Source: a bacterium (GTDB lineage: Bacteria; BMS3Abin14). From it: a DNA stretch of 17,755 bases. The notes below the pieces were generated by a model. The model searched no databases. It was not told where the DNA came from and worked only from the letters and a program-made list of their open reading frames with translations. The DNA lies in assembly GCA_020352595.1 (NCBI GenBank), contig CP070682.1:900445-918199 (forward strand), in the 5' to 3' direction. The translations under genes and the position numbers were made by a program. Positions 6,143 through 12,522 of this stretch are shown in pieces; the stretch's first letter is position 1, and every line of letters starts with the position of its first letter.

Positions 6143-7550
6143 TTCCCACACCTCCTATATGATCGTGGAAAGGGCCACCGGATCGCCCGGTGCCGATGCT
6201 CCTGCGTACCGCTTTCTCCCCTTCACCCAGACCTGCCAGGACATCCTCCCTGCTGGTGCCGGCCGCGATGACCCTGGCGAGAAAGCCCCCGGCCCTGATG
6301 CTGGTTTCGGGACCCACGTGATCCACCACCACGTAACCGGGCTGTCCCCCCACGGCACCTTTAAAAAGGTCCCGTTCATCCATGGAGGGGGGAACGTAAC
6401 CCTGGACGAAAAGGTCGGTTTCGACCTTGAGGTTGCAGGTGCCCCAGAAGACGGGGCTCCGAGTGGAGTCCATCTCCTCGAGATCTTCCGGGAAGCGGCC
6501 CTCGAGGACCGCAGCCAGTTCCAGTTCGGGGAAGGTGGGATGCCCCGGCAGCCGCAGTTCCATGGTCAGCGCCGTTTCCATGGTGGTGCCCTGCTTGCGT
6601 GCGTTGATCTCGATGAAATAGATCCTCCCCTTCCGGTCCACGATAAAATCGCAGCCGAAGGCTCCCCTGTACCCCTGCCGACCCAGGTGGCTCCCGATCT
6701 TCCGCGTCATCTCCACCAGGCTCGCGACCTTTTGACTGTCCAGGACCGTGGGGAAGGTCGACCCAGTGAACTTTGTCCCCTGGATGTTCTGATCCGCCAC
6801 GGAGGCGATGTAGACCTCCCCCTCGCTGGCCACGATGCCCAGGACAGTGGGATCGTGGTCGTGCTCGATGAACTCCGTCACCACCAGCCCCCCGGAAACA
6901 TGACCGAACTTCGCCCGGACTTCGTCCATGGTGCCGGCGATGATGGAGTTGGAACCGGCAGCGCTGTACGCTCCCGACACGAAGGCCTTTTTCCCGGCCT
7001 TCAGGATCCTCTCGACCCGGCGGAAGGCTTCCCCGGCATCCGGAAAGGCGCCTCCCGCGGGGAGAGGGATCCCGAGGGAGGAGACCATATCGTACTGGTT
7101 GAGCTTGTTGTTGGTGAAATCCGCCAGGGCAGGATCGGGTCCTATGAGCCGGACGCCCTTGCCGTCGGGCAGGGAGAGCTCCCTCTTGGATTCGAAGACG
7201 TTGATGAGAACCTCTCCCTGGCGATCCAGGATCCGGCGCACCAGGTCGAGCACCCGTTCGTCCCGGCTCACGTCGGCTGCGAAGCTGGAGGCCGGTACTC
7301 TCACGTTGATCCTGCCCCCGTCAGCCGCGGTGGAGCGGGCGGCCTCCCTGTTGATGACAAGGAATTCGCCCTCGGGATAGTGTGCGAGGATATCCGGAAC
7401 GATGTGGATGCAGGAGGCCGGCTGCCCGTACCGTCTCGAGATGGGGTCCACGAGGAACCGGTTGAGCCCCGCCGCCTTGATCTCCCCGATGTAGAGGAAG
7501 CGGGAACCTTCACCGTCCATCCGCAGCCGTTCCTTGAGCGGGTCTTCCAT
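6114..7550 (-). CDS. ATP-grasp ligase, probable carboxylate-amine (amino acid or peptide) ligase
   Basis: A 478-residue ATP-grasp protein. The family activates a carboxylate as an acyl phosphate and joins it to an amine. Residues 1-130 form a pre-ATP-grasp region (FLYIGEIKAAG, RFLVDPIS). The ATP-grasp fold starts near IGPDPALADFTNNK (the Lys is at residue 149). The metal- and ATP-binding end is GAFGCDFIVDRKG followed by FIEINARKQGTT, with E314, N316 and R318. A C-terminal extension (about 360-478) includes GGFLARVIAAGTSREDVL, resembling the C-terminal segment of biotin-carboxylase-like and L-amino-acid ligases. There is no biotin carrier or carboxyltransferase gene nearby, which argues against a carboxylase. 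The ATG at 7550 is chosen; a TTG at 7571 would overlap the usp stop by 4 bases but lacks a ribosome site, and an ATG at 7520 is also possible. Substrates are unknown. Confidence 0.85.
   Translation of the reverse strand: MEDPLKERLRMDGEGSRFLYIGEIKAAGLNRFLVDPISRRYGQPASCIHIVPDILAHYPEGEFLVINREAARSTAADGGRINVRVPASSFAADVSRDERVLDLVRRILDRQGEVLINVFESKRELSLPDGKGVRLIGPDPALADFTNNKLNQYDMVSSLGIPLPAGGAFPDAGEAFRRVERILKAGKKAFVSGAYSAAGSNSIIAGTMDEVRAKFGHVSGGLVVTEFIEHDHDPTVLGIVASEGEVYIASVADQNIQGTKFTGSTFPTVLDSQKVASLVEMTRKIGSHLGRQGYRGAFGCDFIVDRKGRIYFIEINARKQGTTMETALTMELRLPGHPTFPELELAAVLEGRFPEDLEEMDSTRSPVFWGTCNLKVETDLFVQGYVPPSMDERDLFKGAVGGQPGYVVVDHVGPETSIRAGGFLARVIAAGTSREDVLAGLGEGEKAVRRSIGTGRSGGPFHDHIGGVGIEGPKKQGT
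6151..6156 (-). promoter_or_regulatory. Ribosome binding site fixing the aminomutase TTG start
   Basis: AGGAGG on the minus strand lies 8 bases before TTG (6140-6142) and 0 bases before an in-frame GTG (6149-6151). The spacing favours TTG. The site sits inside the end of the upstream ATP-grasp coding sequence, so the two genes are translationally linked. Confidence 0.75.
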
Positions 7551-7567
7551 GACCTGACGGTACCCCC

Positions 7568-8062
7568 TCAATGGCCGACGGGCGGCACGAGGAGAACGGG
7601 CACCCTGGCCCTCTTGATGACCTTCCTCGCGACACTGCCCATGAACGTGTACTGCGTCGGCCCCTTGGTGTGCGTTCCCATGACGATCATGTCGGCCTTC
7701 AGGTGATCGGCCATGTTCAGGATCTCCAGTTCAGGGTCCCCCTCGTAGACATGGATATCCGTGATCCTGTCCACGGAGCCCTCCAGGTGTTCCCTGAGGA
7801 TCCTGCCGTTGAGCTCCTCGATCTCCTTCCTGATGAGGGCGGTGGTCTCCTGCTTGTGCTCCTCGGCCAGTTTCCGGAACTTCTCCTCCCCCATGAAGGA
7901 CATGATGGGCGTGGCCATGGCGGCGTCGAAACTGGGGATGACGTGCATGACCTGGACCTGCGCATCGTGGGCCTGGGCCTCGTGAAGGGCGCGGAGCAAA
8001 ACCACCTCGGAGGAGGGGCGCATGGCCACGCAGCACAGGATCTTCTTTACCTGGATGGACAT
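7568..8062 (-). CDS. Universal stress protein (UspA family), TRAP-associated
   Basis: A 164-residue single-domain Usp with the alpha/beta Rossmann-like fold. It starts MSIQVKKILCCVA, has a long central helix (EEKFRKLAEEHKQE), and ends with ADMIVMGTHTKG and GSVARKVIKRARVPVLLVPP. The ATP-binding signature of Usp proteins is G-x2-G-x9-G(S/T). Here it reads G-x2-T-x9-GS, so one glycine is replaced and nucleotide binding may be altered. The ATG at 8062 has AAGGAG 8 bases upstream, which rules out the longer open frame reaching into the permease gene. It starts 38 bases after the TRAP permease stop. In Halomonas elongata the ectoine TRAP transporter TeaABC is followed by the Usp TeaD, which binds ATP and modulates uptake; a similar role here is inferred from position. 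Confidence 0.9.
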   Translation of the reverse strand: MSIQVKKILCCVAMRPSSEVVLLRALHEAQAHDAQVQVMHVIPSFDAAMATPIMSFMGEEKFRKLAEEHKQETTALIRKEIEELNGRILREHLEGSVDRITDIHVYEGDPELEILNMADHLKADMIVMGTHTKGPTQYTFMGSVARKVIKRARVPVLLVPPVGH

Positions 8063-8100
8063 CTTCTTCTCTCCTTGCTGAAATCCTACGGCTTCCTTCC

Positions 8101-10206
8101 TCAGGCCGTCACCTGGGCGGCCGCAAGACGGCGGCGCCTCTGGAGGAGATAGATCAGGCCGTAGAGGGCCAGACCGGCGGGCCAGACCAGGTAATAATGG
8201 GGAGCACCCACCCAGCCGGCCACCACCCGCGGCTGCATCATGAGGAAGGTGACGCACAGGAACAGCGGGATCTCGTACCAGCGGTTGTTCCAGGTGAAGA
8301 ACCCCTGGGTGGCCGAGGCAAAGGCGAAGTTCCCAACACAGGCCATGACAAAGATGAGGATGGCCACGGACCAGCTGTTGACCCCGTCCAGGATAAGGTC
8401 GTGGTTGAAGATGAACATGAAGGCGATCATGGCCGTCCTGATGTCGTAAAGAAAGCCCTGGATCCCGGTGGGGATGGGGGGCGACTTGGCTATGGCGGCC
8501 GCGGCATAGGCCGCCAGCCCTACCGGAGGCGTATCGTCGGCCAGGATGCCGAAGTAGAAGCAGAACAGGTGAGCCGCCATGAGCGGCACGAGGAACCCGT
8601 TGGCGGCCCCGACCTCGACGATGATGGGAGCCGTCAGGGCTGCCATGACGATGTATGTGGCCGTGGTGGGCAGACCCATCCCGAGGATGAGGCTGGCCAC
8701 GGCCGTGATGAACACCAGGGCGAAGATGTTCCCCCCGGAGAGGAACTCCACGATCTCCGTGATGATGCCCCCTATGCCCATGGTGACCACTCCGACGATG
8801 ATCCCTGCGGCAGCCGTGGCGATGGCCACCGTGACCATGTTCCTGCCGCCCGCCACCAGGGCGTCCACGACCTCCCTGAAGCCCTTTCCGAAACCGGCAG
8901 CGACAGGCTCCTTTTTAAGGAGGAGCCTTATGGGGTGCTGCAGGATCATGACGAAGAAGAGGACCACTATGGCCCGGAAGGCGGCCATCTCGGGGGAGTG
9001 CCGCGGTACCACCAGTTCGTAGACCAGCACCGCGATGGGGAGCAGGAAGTGGATCCCCGACCTGAGCACGCTCAGGAACCGCGGCGCCTCCTCCCTGGTG
9101 AGCCCGCGCAGACCCAGCTTGGAAGCCTCGATGTGAACGAGGTAGAACAGGGTGGCGTAGGAGACGAAGGCCGGAATGGCCGCGGCCTTGATGACGGCTA
9201 GGTAGGGCACGCTCAGGTACTCGGCGATGATGAAGGCCGCCGCGCCCATGATGGGCGGGGCGATCTGTCCGTCGGTGCTCGCTGCCACCTCGATGGCCGC
9301 GGCCTTGACGGCTGGATAGCCCACCTTCTTCATGAGGGGGATGGTGAAGGTGCCGGTGGTGACGATGTTGGCGATGGATGAGCCCGACACCAGACCCGTG
9401 AGGCCCGACCCCACCACGGCCGCCTTGGCCGGCCCGCCCTTGAACCTTCCGAGAAGGCTCAGGGCCAGTTCGATGAAGAAGCGCCCCGCCCCGGCCCTCT
9501 CCAGCATGGCCCCGAAAAGGACGAAGAGGAAGACGATCATGGCCGAGACATCAAGGGGGATCCCGTAGATCCCTTCGGTGGACAGGGAGATCTTGTCCAC
9601 GTACTTGGCAAGGCTGGCGCTCTTGAAGGCGAAGGCCTCGGGCATGTGTTCCGCGAAGAAGACGTAGAGGGTGAAGGCCGTGGCGATGACGGTGAGGGCC
9701 GGTCCCACCACGCGCCGTGCCGCCTCAAGGAGGAAGAGGACCAGGATGCCTCCGATGATGAGGTCCCTGGTCACCGAGGTGCCGTACCTCGCCATGATCC
9801 CCTCGTAGTCCAGCCACAGGTAGAGGGCACAGGCGCATGCTCCGAGGCCCAGCAGCAGATCGAAGACCGGGATCCTCCCCCTTGCGGAGAGGAAGGACCA
9901 GAACCCCTTCGCGGGCTTTTTCATGGCCGGGTAGCTGAAAAAGGCGATGAGCATGGCGAATCCCAGGTGGATCGCCCTGATGTAGATGGAGTTCATGAGG
10001 AACCAGCTGGCTATGGAGAGCTGGAACAGGCACCAGGTCACGGCTATGGTCGGCACGATGTGCCGCTGCCAGCCCTCGGGATGGCGGAAGCCGGCTTCCT
10101 CCTCCTCGGCGATGCGCTTGGCTTCCTCTATACCCTCGTCGTCACCGGCACCGACAATGAGGTGCCCCTCCTCGTCAAGGATCCGCTCTTTCTCCTGGTC
10201 GGTCAT
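8101..10206 (-). CDS. TRAP transporter fused permease, 4TM/12TM (DctQM-type)
   Basis: Inner-membrane component of a tripartite ATP-independent periplasmic transporter, which uses an ion gradient to import a substrate delivered by a binding protein. The 701 residues start with about 50 polar, strongly acidic cytoplasmic residues. Four membrane helices of the DctQ-like part follow, then the large DctM domain with its repeated helical hairpins. Family signatures are visible: GSSIANIVTTGTF, ASTDGQIAPPIMGAAAF, GMGLPTTATYIV and ADDTPPVGLAAYAAAA. Further C-terminal helices end in RRRR. The ATG at 10206 has AGGAG 9 bases upstream. An in-frame ATG at 10287 would add 27 proline-rich residues and lies in the loop of a GC hairpin, so it is not chosen. 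TAXI-type systems typically use such fused permeases. The substrate is not predictable from the permease. Confidence 0.96.
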   Translation of the reverse strand: MTDQEKERILDEEGHLIVGAGDDEGIEEAKRIAEEEEAGFRHPEGWQRHIVPTIAVTWCLFQLSIASWFLMNSIYIRAIHLGFAMLIAFFSYPAMKKPAKGFWSFLSARGRIPVFDLLLGLGACACALYLWLDYEGIMARYGTSVTRDLIIGGILVLFLLEAARRVVGPALTVIATAFTLYVFFAEHMPEAFAFKSASLAKYVDKISLSTEGIYGIPLDVSAMIVFLFVLFGAMLERAGAGRFFIELALSLLGRFKGGPAKAAVVGSGLTGLVSGSSIANIVTTGTFTIPLMKKVGYPAVKAAAIEVAASTDGQIAPPIMGAAAFIIAEYLSVPYLAVIKAAAIPAFVSYATLFYLVHIEASKLGLRGLTREEAPRFLSVLRSGIHFLLPIAVLVYELVVPRHSPEMAAFRAIVVLFFVMILQHPIRLLLKKEPVAAGFGKGFREVVDALVAGGRNMVTVAIATAAAGIIVGVVTMGIGGIITEIVEFLSGGNIFALVFITAVASLILGMGLPTTATYIVMAALTAPIIVEVGAANGFLVPLMAAHLFCFYFGILADDTPPVGLAAYAAAAIAKSPPIPTGIQGFLYDIRTAMIAFMFIFNHDLILDGVNSWSVAILIFVMACVGNFAFASATQGFFTWNNRWYEIPLFLCVTFLMMQPRVVAGWVGAPHYYLVWPAGLALYGLIYLLQRRRRLAAAQVTA

Positions 10207-10272
10207 ACACTCTGGCTCCTGGCAAACGGTTCCGGGGCTGTTGTGGACCGCGCCCCTGGGGAGATGAGGGGG

Positions 10273-10296
10273 GGGCGGGGCGGTCATGCCCCGCCC
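10273..10296. repeat. Intercistronic GC hairpin between binding-protein and permease genes
   Basis: GGGCGGGGC (10273-10281) pairs perfectly with GCCCCGCCC (10288-10296) over a 6-base loop. It lies 11 bases past the TAXI gene stop and 67 bases before the permease start, with no T tract. It probably protects the upstream mRNA 3' end or partly blocks read-through, so that more binding protein than permease is made. Confidence 0.7.
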
Positions 10297-10306
10297 GCTC
10301 CCCGGC

Positions 10307-11293
10307 TTACTTCATCATACCCGCTTCCTTGTAGTACTTCATGGCTCCGTCATGTATGGGGGCGGAAAGACCCTCGAGCATGTTCTCCTTGGTAAGGACG
10401 GCGTAGGCCGGGTGCAGCTTCTTGAACTCGTCGAAGTTCTCGAAGATCTCCTTGACCACTCCGTAGACATGCTTGTTGGCCACCTTGGAGGATGTCACGA
10501 AGGTGGCCTTGACGCCGAAACTGGGAACGTCGGCGTCGTTGGCGGCCCCGGGGTACTCGCTGACCGGAACGATGCTGGGCGCGTAGTAGCTGTATTTCTC
10601 GTAGAAGGATTTGGGCAGCTCGATGGGTACGAACTTGACCTTCCTCGTCCCGCTGGTAGCCTCCTTGAAGGCTCCCGAGGGGTGCCCCACCGTGTAGAAG
10701 AAGGCGTCGATGCGGCCGTCCTGCAGCATGCCCGGCGCCTCGGCGGCCTTGAGACCCTCGGCCATCAGGTCCTTCTCGTAATCGATGCCGGCGGCCGCCA
10801 GGGCGTCGATGGAGTTCTGCCGCTGGCCGGATCCGGGATTGCCGATGTTGACCCTCTTGCCCTTGAGGTCCTGCATGCTGTTGATCCCCGCGTCCACCGC
10901 CGCGCACAGCGTCACGCTTTCCGGGTGGATGGCGAACATGGCCCTGAGGTCCTTCTGGGGCTTGCCGGCCCACTCGGAGTCCTCGCTGCCGTTGAAGGCC
11001 TGGTACTGGCGGTCGGACTGGACGACGCCGAAGTCGAGGTCGCCGGACATGATGGCGTTGATGTTGTACACCGAGCCGCCCGTGGACTCCACCGTGAGCC
11101 TCATGCCGTACTCTTCCCTCTTCTGGTTGACGATCCTGGCGATGGCTCCGCCTGTGGGATAGTAGACCCCCGTGACGCCGCCGGTGCCGATGGTGAGGTA
11201 TTTGGTGGCGGCCAGGGCCGGAGCGGGGCCCATCCCCGCGGCTGCCAGAGCGACGGCAGCCAGTGTTACGACAAGCAGTGTTCCTCTTCTCAT
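10307..11293 (-). CDS. TAXI family TRAP transporter periplasmic substrate-binding protein
   Basis: Periplasmic solute receptor (328 residues) for the downstream fused permease. The signal peptide is clear: MRRG, a hydrophobic stretch at residues 5-20, then cleavage after ALA near residue 28. The mature protein begins TKYLTIGTGGVTGVYYPTGG, the hallmark start of TAXI proteins. Further family features are GGSVYNINAI, DFGVVQSDRQYQA, KRVNIGNPGSGQRQN and the C-terminal KEIFENFDEFKKLHPAY. Some characterised TAXI members bind glutamate or glutamine, but the family is broad and this ligand is unknown. The ATG at 11293 has AGGAGG 5 bases upstream, so the longer open frame to 11371 is rejected. It lies 125 bases after rpiR. 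No strong promoter is visible there, so co-transcription with rpiR is likely. Confidence 0.95.
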   Translation of the reverse strand: MRRGTLLVVTLAAVALAAAGMGPAPALAATKYLTIGTGGVTGVYYPTGGAIARIVNQKREEYGMRLTVESTGGSVYNINAIMSGDLDFGVVQSDRQYQAFNGSEDSEWAGKPQKDLRAMFAIHPESVTLCAAVDAGINSMQDLKGKRVNIGNPGSGQRQNSIDALAAAGIDYEKDLMAEGLKAAEAPGMLQDGRIDAFFYTVGHPSGAFKEATSGTRKVKFVPIELPKSFYEKYSYYAPSIVPVSEYPGAANDADVPSFGVKATFVTSSKVANKHVYGVVKEIFENFDEFKKLHPAYAVLTKENMLEGLSAPIHDGAMKYYKEAGMMK

Positions 11294-11418
11294 CTTTGCC
11301 TCCTGTCTCTTTGTTTGGAAACCATCCTTGTTTCTGCGTGAAATATCATCCCTTGCCTGCGCCGGCAACACCCCCTTCCCTGAAAGAGTCCATCATGTCC
11401 CGTCCGCCCGAGCGCTCT

Positions 11419-12270
11419 TCACTCCCAGTAGATCCCCTCCCTGGCCCAGGCGTCCTCCATGCCCTGCAGGATCTTTATGGTGTCGGCCTGTCGCCTGAAC
11501 GCCAGGCCCGTGACGAGGGCGTTGACCAGGCTGAGGGCGGCCGTGAAGGATTCCACGAAGGAATCGATCTCGTAAGGCACTGTCATCATGTAGTGGGCGG
11601 AGGACGCAAGGGGTGAAAGATCCCCGTCGGTGATGGCCACGACCCTGGCGTTCCTTTCCCTGGCGAAGGCCATGACCTGGACCGTGATCTTGGTGTATCT
11701 GGGAAAGGAGAAGCCCACGATCACGTCCCCGGACCCGATGTCACGCAACTGCTCCCACATCTCCCCCGTTCCCGGAGTCAGGAGGATGACCTCCCGACCC
11801 AGGAACCTGAGGGCGCTGGCCATGAAAACGGCCAGGCAGTGGGTCGACCTCAACGCGATGACAAACACCCTTTTCGCCTCCTCGAGAACGTCGACCACGA
11901 GACTGAAAACCTCCGGATCGATATCCTCCGCCGTCTTTCTGAGGTTGTTCATGTCGCACAGGAGGACGTTGGAGAGGACGTCGTCCACGGATTCGACCTT
12001 TCGGACGGTCTCCCCCAACCGTTCCACCGTCGAGAGCCGGGGCTGGACGAGCTCCCGCATCCTCCGTTTCAGCCCCGGATAACCCTCGTAACCGAGGGCC
12101 TGGGCCAGGCGGACGATGGACGTGTCGCTGACATTGAGCTGCCGGGCCAGGTCGGTGGCCGTCAGGAACACGACCTGCTCCGAGTGCTTGAGGATATGGT
12201 CCAGGACCTTCCTCTGAATGGGCGTCAGGCCCGACGGCATGACCCGGGCGATCTGCTCCATCCTGAGCAT
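11419..12270 (-). CDS. MurR/RpiR family transcriptional regulator (HTH + SIS)
   Basis: A 283-residue DNA-binding regulator. The N-terminal HTH_6 domain (about residues 1-80) contains LTPIQRKVLDHI and the recognition region ATDLARQLNVSDTSIVRLAQALGYEGY. The C-terminal SIS domain (about 125-255) starts at AKRVFVIALRSTHCLA and includes DVIVGFSFPRYT and ARVVAITDGDLSPLA. Sugar-phosphate-binding SIS domains usually carry a GxGxS loop after the first strand. Here the loop reads ALRS, so a sugar phosphate may not be the ligand. The ATG at 12270 has AAGGAGG 4 bases upstream. It is the first gene of the transporter/aminomutase cluster and has two palindromes at its promoter, so it probably controls itself and the whole cluster. 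Confidence 0.94.
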   Translation of the reverse strand: MLRMEQIARVMPSGLTPIQRKVLDHILKHSEQVVFLTATDLARQLNVSDTSIVRLAQALGYEGYPGLKRRMRELVQPRLSTVERLGETVRKVESVDDVLSNVLLCDMNNLRKTAEDIDPEVFSLVVDVLEEAKRVFVIALRSTHCLAVFMASALRFLGREVILLTPGTGEMWEQLRDIGSGDVIVGFSFPRYTKITVQVMAFARERNARVVAITDGDLSPLASSAHYMMTVPYEIDSFVESFTAALSLVNALVTGLAFRRQADTIKILQGMEDAWAREGIYWE

Positions 12271-12350
12271 GAAACCTCCTTCAAACGGTTCCGGTCAAAG
12301 GAGAGAACGGTGAGGCAGTCCACAATCCTTCCCCCATGACCTCCCCGGTT

Positions 12351-12384
12351 CAGGGAACGGGCACCACCGGTGCTGCGTTCCCTG
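12351..12384 (-). promoter_or_regulatory. Long hairpin in the rpiR 5' leader
   Basis: CAGGGAACG (12351-12359) pairs with CGTTCCCTG (12376-12384), and the inner GCACC (12361-12365) pairs with GGTGC (12369-12373) around a 3-base loop. Only a small bulge (one base against two) separates the two stems, so about 14 bp are paired. It lies roughly 50-80 bases into the predicted transcript of rpiR and 80 bases before its ATG. No U tract follows. The function is unknown. Confidence 0.65.
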
Positions 12385-12422
12385 TCGGCGGTGAGACCGA
12401 GGCCCGTACGGACCCGTGTTTC

Positions 12423-12438
12423 TGCAGAATATTCTGCA
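12423..12438. promoter_or_regulatory. 16-bp palindrome at the transcription start, candidate operator
   Basis: TGCAGAATATTCTGCA is a perfect 16-bp palindrome abutting the -10 box and covering the predicted start point of the rpiR transcript. Together with the -35 palindrome, centred 28-29 bases away, it suggests dimeric repressor sites on both sides of the promoter. Confidence 0.6.
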
Positions 12439-12466
12439 ATATAACTGATTATTGAAATATTTTCAA
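12438..12466 (-). promoter_or_regulatory. Sigma70-like promoter of the rpiR-TRAP-aminomutase cluster
   Basis: On the minus strand, -35 TTGAAA (12461-12466) and -10 TATATT (12438-12443) each match consensus at five of six bases, separated by exactly 17 bases. Transcription should start near 12431, leaving a leader of about 160 bases before the rpiR ATG. The region is AT-rich, unlike its surroundings. Confidence 0.8.
12452..12466. promoter_or_regulatory. Palindrome over the -35 box, candidate operator
   Basis: TTGAAA-TAT-TTTCAA is a perfect 6-bp inverted repeat with a 3-base centre. It contains the -35 hexamer of the rpiR promoter, so a bound repressor would exclude RNA polymerase. Confidence 0.6.
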
Positions 12467-12476
12467 CGAACAATGG

Positions 12477-12506
12477 AAAAAAAAACGGGGGCTCATGAGA
12501 GCCCCC
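12477..12506 (-). terminator. Rho-independent terminator of the tol-pal operon
   Basis: Read on the minus strand, GGGGGCTC and GAGCCCCC form a perfect 8-bp stem with a 4-base loop (12487-12506). One G and then nine T (12477-12485) follow. It begins 16 bases after the stop of the last lipoprotein gene and ends 11 bases before the -35 of the next promoter. Confidence 0.95.
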
Positions 12507-12522
12507 ATCGGTTGTGTCACGC

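Noticed and set aside
4820..6151. Naming the radical SAM gene kamA/ablA (lysine 2,3-aminomutase)
   Set aside because: The two aspartates that bind the lysine side-chain amine are Lys and Thr, and no ablB acetyltransferase is next to it.
6114..7571. ATP-grasp gene as biotin carboxylase
   Set aside because: There is no biotin carrier or carboxyltransferase gene nearby, and the N-terminal region does not resemble a biotin carboxylase.
8063..8257. N-terminal extension of the Usp protein
   Set aside because: The extra 65 residues overlap the permease gene in another frame and have no Usp similarity. The ATG at 8062 has a good ribosome site.
11294..11418. Separate promoter for the TAXI gene
   Set aside because: The best pair (TTGCCG, 17 bases, TATTTC) matches consensus poorly. 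A small TTGCC/GGCAA inverted repeat at 11353-11368 is too short to call an operator.
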